Shown piece by piece: positions 1-4,400 of a stretch of 6,699 bases of DNA. The translations under genes and the position numbers were made by a program. Under the pieces are notes generated by a model. That model made no database searches and was not told the DNA's origin. It saw only the letters and a program-made list of their open reading frames with translations. Where the stretch lies: positions 1 through 6,699 of the forward strand of contig JALZVD010000262.1 of NCBI GenBank assembly GCA_023300205.1, read 5' to 3'. Source of the DNA: Akkermansiaceae bacterium. GTDB taxonomy: Bacteria; Verrucomicrobiota; Verrucomicrobiia; Verrucomicrobiales; Akkermansiaceae. Position 1 is the stretch's first letter, and the number at the start of each line of letters is the position of its first letter.

Positions 1-2
1 TA

Positions 3-1127
3 TGGAAATCTAAAGACCAAGAGCTGCTACTTAAAGGAAAGCAAACGAATAAGCGTGCAGGGATGGAGCTCATTAATTATTTTAAAGAAGCGAAAAAGAA
101 GGTCAAAGAGTCATCATCGATTGAGATTGATAATCAATCAGTAGCTAATTCGATGTATTTACATAGGACTCTTAAGCAAGCACGCTTAATCATCCTGAAT
201 TCAGATGGTGATTTGAGTATAGATTTCCAAGATGCGATAAAATCTAAAGAAGATAAACAGAAGGGTTTTGTGAAATTTAAAGGAACAACGGGAACTTTAG
301 AACAATACAAGGCACTTTCCGCAAGTATGAAAAGCCTTGAGAGTGATGATTTTGAGATACAAAATCAATTGGCATTTTATCCTTATGTATCGATAAAGAA
401 AGATGCTCTTAAAGAGAAAATAATCCTCAGTGGTTATGTCAAAGATAAGTTGGAACAGGCTATGCTGGGGTCAAATGCGGCCAGAAATGTTACTAGTAAT
501 TTTACAACTGATAACCAACTTGATGTTGAAAAGCGTAGTTTAGTCATTAGCTGGCATGATGAACATGCAGAAAACCTCATTGCGAGACATATGGAAAACG
601 TGGTCGAGGGAGAGATTATTTATCGTAATAATAAGCTTCATTCACTGAGTGGAGTATCTCACAATGCTAAGTTTGTAAGTGAAGTAAAAGAAGCCTTCAA
701 AGGAACTGACATCGTAAAAAAACTTATTTTTAAAGAGAGCCCGAAAAAACAAATTACTCTCGTGGAGCCTGAACCTGCAAGACCTGAGAGCCTTTCAGAG
801 CAGCTAGATGATTATAAAATCTATTTCGATAGTGGAAAATCTCAAGTGGACCCGAAATTTAATGCCGAGTTAGATGAGATGGCTCAGAAAATCAAAGCGA
901 GTTCTGACAAGGAGTCTCAAATAATAGTGGGTGGTTATGCTGATACCAGTGGGTCAGCGGATCAGAATAAGATACTCAGTCTCAAAAGAGCAAGGTCAGT
1001 GATGACCAAACTTGTACGCAAAGGAGTAGATGCTAGCAGGATTCAAATAGAGTTTTTCGGAGCTGAGGCTAATGGAAAAAGCAAGGCAGAAAGCCGCAGA
1101 GTAGAAATTAAAGTAAGAAAGAAATAA
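3..1127 (+). CDS. BON-like and OmpA C-terminal domain protein, 5'-truncated by the window edge
   Basis: Probable cell-envelope protein that binds peptidoglycan non-covalently in the periplasm. Counting from the Met at base 63, residues about 250-354 form an OmpA C-terminal domain. It has the GYADTSG motif with Asp294, then LKRA with Arg309, and a closing ESRRVEIKV strand. Asp294 and Arg309 are 15 residues apart, the usual spacing of the pair that binds diaminopimelate in this family. Upstream, two segments look like BON domains: about 115-145 (IILSGYVKDKLEQA) and about 183-224 (NNKLHSLSGVSHNAKFV). BON plus OmpA is a known combination, for example in mycobacterial ArfA/OmpATb. The first 100 residues are charged and unassigned. 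The frame is open from base 3 to base 63 with coding-like residues, and Met63 has no ribosome site, signal peptide or membrane segment, so the true start and any export signal should lie further left. TAA at 1125 is followed at once by a second TAA. The next gene starts 4 bases later, which suggests an operon. The OmpA domain is secure; the BON assignment is moderate. Confidence 0.88.
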   Translation, partial: WKSKDQELLLKGKQTNKRAGMELINYFKEAKKKVKESSSIEIDNQSVANSMYLHRTLKQARLIILNSDGDLSIDFQDAIKSKEDKQKGFVKFKGTTGTLEQYKALSASMKSLESDDFEIQNQLAFYPYVSIKKDALKEKIILSGYVKDKLEQAMLGSNAARNVTSNFTTDNQLDVEKRSLVISWHDEHAENLIARHMENVVEGEIIYRNNKLHSLSGVSHNAKFVSEVKEAFKGTDIVKKLIFKESPKKQITLVEPEPARPESLSEQLDDYKIYFDSGKSQVDPKFNAELDEMAQKIKASSDKESQIIVGGYADTSGSADQNKILSLKRARSVMTKLVRKGVDASRIQIEFFGAEANGKSKAESRRVEIKVRKK

Positions 1128-1131
1128 TAAC

Positions 1132-1407
1132 ATGATCGCATTCTTTACATACACCGACGTACATAAATATTTCCAACAGAACATCATTGCAGGAGTGATC
1201 TTAGTTGGTCTCGTATTTTTCATCTTAGGATGGATTATTAGCAGATTTATGCGCCCTTCTACATACATGATAGAAGACGAAATTCATAATATTAAGAAGC
1301 ATATTATCGCAGATCTTAATACGTCTAAGAAATTCAATGCCGATTATCAGCTATTGGCTAAGAAAGAAAAAAATAAAGAAATCAAAGAGAAAGAAGTAAC
1401 GCACTAA
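1132..1407 (+). CDS. Small single-pass membrane protein with charged helical tail
   Basis: A 91-residue protein of no family I recognise. A short N-terminal stretch (1-17, including MIAFFTYTDVHKYF) precedes one hydrophobic segment at about 18-37 that ends in FFILGWII. Arg38 and Arg41 follow directly, so the positive-inside rule predicts an outside N-terminus and a cytoplasmic C-terminus. Residues 45-91 are strongly charged and probably helical, ending in a Lys/Glu-rich run (KKEKNKEIKEKE). The start lies 4 bases after the stop of the OmpA-domain gene, so translational coupling is likely. The upstream bases are A-rich without a real Shine-Dalgarno match. Its first four residues (MIAF) and the ILG followed by Trp at the end of its membrane helix recur in the giant protein encoded next, suggesting a shared anchor module or a common partner in the membrane. 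A role as assembly or anchoring subunit is inference. Confidence 0.8.
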   Translation: MIAFFTYTDVHKYFQQNIIAGVILVGLVFFILGWIISRFMRPSTYMIEDEIHNIKKHIIADLNTSKKFNADYQLLAKKEKNKEIKEKEVTH

Positions 1408-1429
1408 ATCTACATAGAAGTATTAGATT
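1407..1429 (+). other. Possible AT-rich stem-loop after the small membrane gene
   Basis: AATCTA (1407-1412) pairs with TAGATT (1424-1429), and inside it ATA (1414-1416) pairs with TAT (1421-1423) around a GAAG loop, leaving C1413 bulged. This gives nine base pairs, only one of them G-C. The first base overlaps the stop codon of the 91-residue gene. No T run follows, so it is not a standard intrinsic terminator. It could affect RNA processing or stability between the two genes, but the stem is weak. Confidence 0.25.
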
Positions 1430-1488
1430 CTCCTATTAATTATCCATCCCGATTTAACTATTAATCCCCCCTCTAAACTACCATTACA
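1408..1488 (+). promoter_or_regulatory. Intergenic leader of the giant gene
   Basis: These 81 bases separate the small membrane gene from the giant gene. There is no Shine-Dalgarno sequence: the bases before the ATG at 1489 are pyrimidine-rich, with six C at 1466-1471 followed by TCT. Two AT-rich TATTAAT elements (1434-1440 and 1459-1465) could serve as -10-like elements, but I see no convincing -35 partner and no Bacteroidota-type TAnnTTTG box. An in-frame TAA at 1474 excludes any earlier start for the giant gene. There is no GC-rich hairpin with a T run, so transcription probably reads through from upstream, with a possible additional internal promoter here. Function is unproven. Confidence 0.3.
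1426..1465. repeat. Two 15-base direct repeats, GATTnnnCTATTAAT
   Basis: GATTctcCTATTAAT at 1426-1440 and GATTtaaCTATTAAT at 1451-1465 match at 12 of 15 positions, with the three mismatches confined to the middle spacer. The start-to-start distance is 25 bases. A conserved bipartite word repeated at fixed spacing just before a gene could be a pair of regulator-binding sites. In AT-rich DNA chance is also plausible. Confidence 0.35.
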
Positions 1489-4400
1489 ATGATAGCATTT
1501 AATTTTCACGAAACTTTTTATATCGCTTTATTTATCGGTACTGCCGGTATAGTAGCAGTTCTATTTTACATTTTAGGCCAATGGTTAGAACGCCTTTCTT
1601 CAAGCAAGAATAACAGAGGTGTGGTAAAATCTTTGATCAGTAATCAAAGGTTAGCCAAAGAGCTAAGCCATGAAAGTACTATTCATAGGAGAATAGCGGA
1701 TCGTTACAGGGAAGCCTTTGATAAGAAAGAAGCTTATTGGCAAACGGTAAGGGGTAAATGGCAAGAAGAGGCAGACAAAGCGAAGAAGATTATTTCGAAG
1801 CAAGAAGCTGATAAGTTGAAAAACATTTCGGAACTTAAAGAGTCAAATCAGAAATTACAGTCGTATGAAAATAATTTTAAGAAGCTAAAGCGCGGGAATG
1901 CCGCGGAGTTACAAGATCTTAAGAATAATAACGGCGAAGAGTCTGAAATAGAAAAGATACAAATTGAGGCTACAAAGAGCCAAAAGGAGCTTCAATTTCT
2001 GGTTGATGCAGAGCGTTCAAATATTACTAAATTAAATAAGGAGTTAGCCAAAAAAGAAGAGAAGCTTACTAAGCTAGAGCAAGTCATTCATCGAAAAAAT
2101 AATGATTTAAGTGAACTCAAGAGTCTCCAAACCGATAGTGATGGTAAAATAGAGCAAAAATTCAAGAAGCTATCAGAAGAATTTTCTGCAAAAGAAAAAG
2201 AATATCAAGAACTCACGCTTAATTTAGAGTCACGTAACAAGAAAGTAGGAGAGCTGGAATCAACACTATCTGAGAATAAGAAAGAGATCATTAGCTTGAA
2301 ATCTAAAGCGCAAGAAGCTGATCTAACAGAAGACTTAAAAGGCAGGGTCTTTATGAATGAGACTCAGCTCCTAGAAAAAGATCAAGAGTGTAAGAAGATC
2401 CTAGGTGATCTAGACCAAGCCAAGCACGACTTAGATCAGTTAAAAGTAGATCTAAACGCTAAGAATCAGAAGCTTACGGCGTTGGTTGCTCAGGTTAATG
2501 ATACTTCAGAGTTAGATGCTCTTACTGATAAGGTCGAGGAATACGAGAAGACAGTAGCAGAGAGAGATGAGCAGTTAGTTAAACTACAAGATAAGTATGA
2601 CGCGGTAGAACAATCAGCCAAAGACCAAGCAGGTCGTATCGAAAAGCTTAATGAGGAAGGTTCTTTAAATAAGGAAGAGTTAGAAAAACTGAGGGTAGAG
2701 CTCACTAGCAAGAATGAAAGCTTGAGTGAAATTCAGAATAAGATTGGAGATTTAGAAAAAAGCATCGTCACTAAAGATGAAAGTATAGAGCAGCTAAATA
2801 AGCAGCTGAAAGACACTTCTAAATTAGATAAGTTGAATAAGCAGCTGGATGCGTTAGGGAGTGATATTAAAGAGAGAGATGGGCAGTTAGAGAATGCGCA
2901 TCATGAGAACTCGGAGAAAAATAAAGTTATCCATAATTTAGAAGTAAAATTAAAGTCTAGTGCCGAGGAGCTCACAGAAATACGCGGTGCTCTAACAAAA
3001 GAGAAGCATCAAGTTCAGACCTTATTTGCTAAAGTAGAAGATACTAGCGAATTAGAAGAACTGGGTAAGAAGCTGGCGTTATTCCAAGGGCAAGTATCTG
3101 AGAAGGACAATACGATTGCTAAACTTCAAAGTAAACTTTCTGAAGAGAAGTCACAGGCGGCTAATCTCCAATCTTCATTGGAGAAGAAGGAAAAAGAGTT
3201 TGAGGTCCAAACGAGTCAGTTACTGACTTTGGAAAGTAAGGAAGATGATCTTGTAGTCATCCAGAAGCTATCAAAGCAGGTAGAGACTCTTAAGGCAAAT
3301 AATGATAATCACTCATCGCTTCTCAATTCTGCACAGGCTAATCTTATTGCCAAAACCAATGATGTTTCTGACACGAAGCAGCAAATGGAGAAAATGCTCA
3401 AAGAAAAGAATCAAGTAATTGAGTCACTTGGGGATGATAATAGAACCCTTAATAATAAGCAGAAGGAATTACAGTCACATAGCAAAAAACAAGAAGTAGA
3501 AATAAATCATTTGTTAGAGCATAATCATGGTAAGCAAAATCGGATTAGCGAATTAGAAGGTGAACTTCACAATGTTCATGAGAAGCTTACTCAGAAAGTG
3601 GAGAAACTGGCTAAACTGAATGAGAAGTTTGAAGAAGTGGCTCATGAGAAAGATCATGCGTATGAAAAACTCCGTAAGGAAAAAGGAGAGATTTCAAACC
3701 AACGTAAAGGGCTAGAAAGCCGTATCGCTCAGCTAGATGTAGAGCTTAAAAACCTGAATGAGCATAATCAAGGTAAGCAAAAGCGTATTGAAGAATTAGA
3801 AGGAACACTTCATGGAGTGCAAGAAGATCTAGGACATAAAGATGGAGAGCTCGCAAAGCTTGCTAAGCAACTTACCTCAGCGACGACCGAGAAAGATGCC
3901 TCGATAGCCTCACTTAGTAAGGCAAAAGTAGATCTTGAGAATCATCGAAATTCTCTACAAAAGAAAGTGACGGACTTAGAAGGTGAATTACCTAAAGTAA
4001 GAGATGAGGTCACTCATCTTAAAGAGCACAACAAAGGTAAGCAAAACCGGATTGATGAATTAGAAGGAATACTTCATGGAGTGCAGGAAGATCTAGGACA
4101 TAAAGATGGAGAGCTCGCAAAGCTTGCTGAGCAACTTAACTCAGCGACAACCGAGAAAGATGCCTCGATAGCCTCACTTAATAAGGCAAAGGTAGATCTT
4201 GAGAATCATCGAAATTCTCTACAAAAGAAGGTGACTGACCTAGAAGGTAAATTACCTAAACTAGGAGATGAACTTTCTCATCTTAAAGAGCACAACCAAG
4301 GCAAGCAAAAGCGGATTGACGAGTTAGAAGGAATACTCAATGGGGTCCAGGAAGCACTCACAAATAAAGAGAATGAGTTAAGCAGTATGCAGGCGCAAAT

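Noticed and set aside
63..65. ATG as the true start of the OmpA-domain gene
   Set aside because: The frame is open upstream to base 3 with coding-like residues, no ribosome site precedes the ATG, and a start here would leave a periplasmic protein without any export signal.
996..1268. Minus-strand open frame across the end of the OmpA-domain gene and the start of the small membrane gene
   Set aside because: It is antisense to the conserved OmpA C-terminal domain and to a clear membrane helix, both better supported.
1466..1471. C6 tract as a phase-variation switch
   Set aside because: Six bases is short for slippage-based switching and it lies upstream of the start in pyrimidine-rich DNA; there is no evidence of variation.
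1408..1488. Intrinsic terminator between the small membrane gene and the giant gene
   Set aside because: The only hairpin is AT-rich with a bulge and lacks a following T run.
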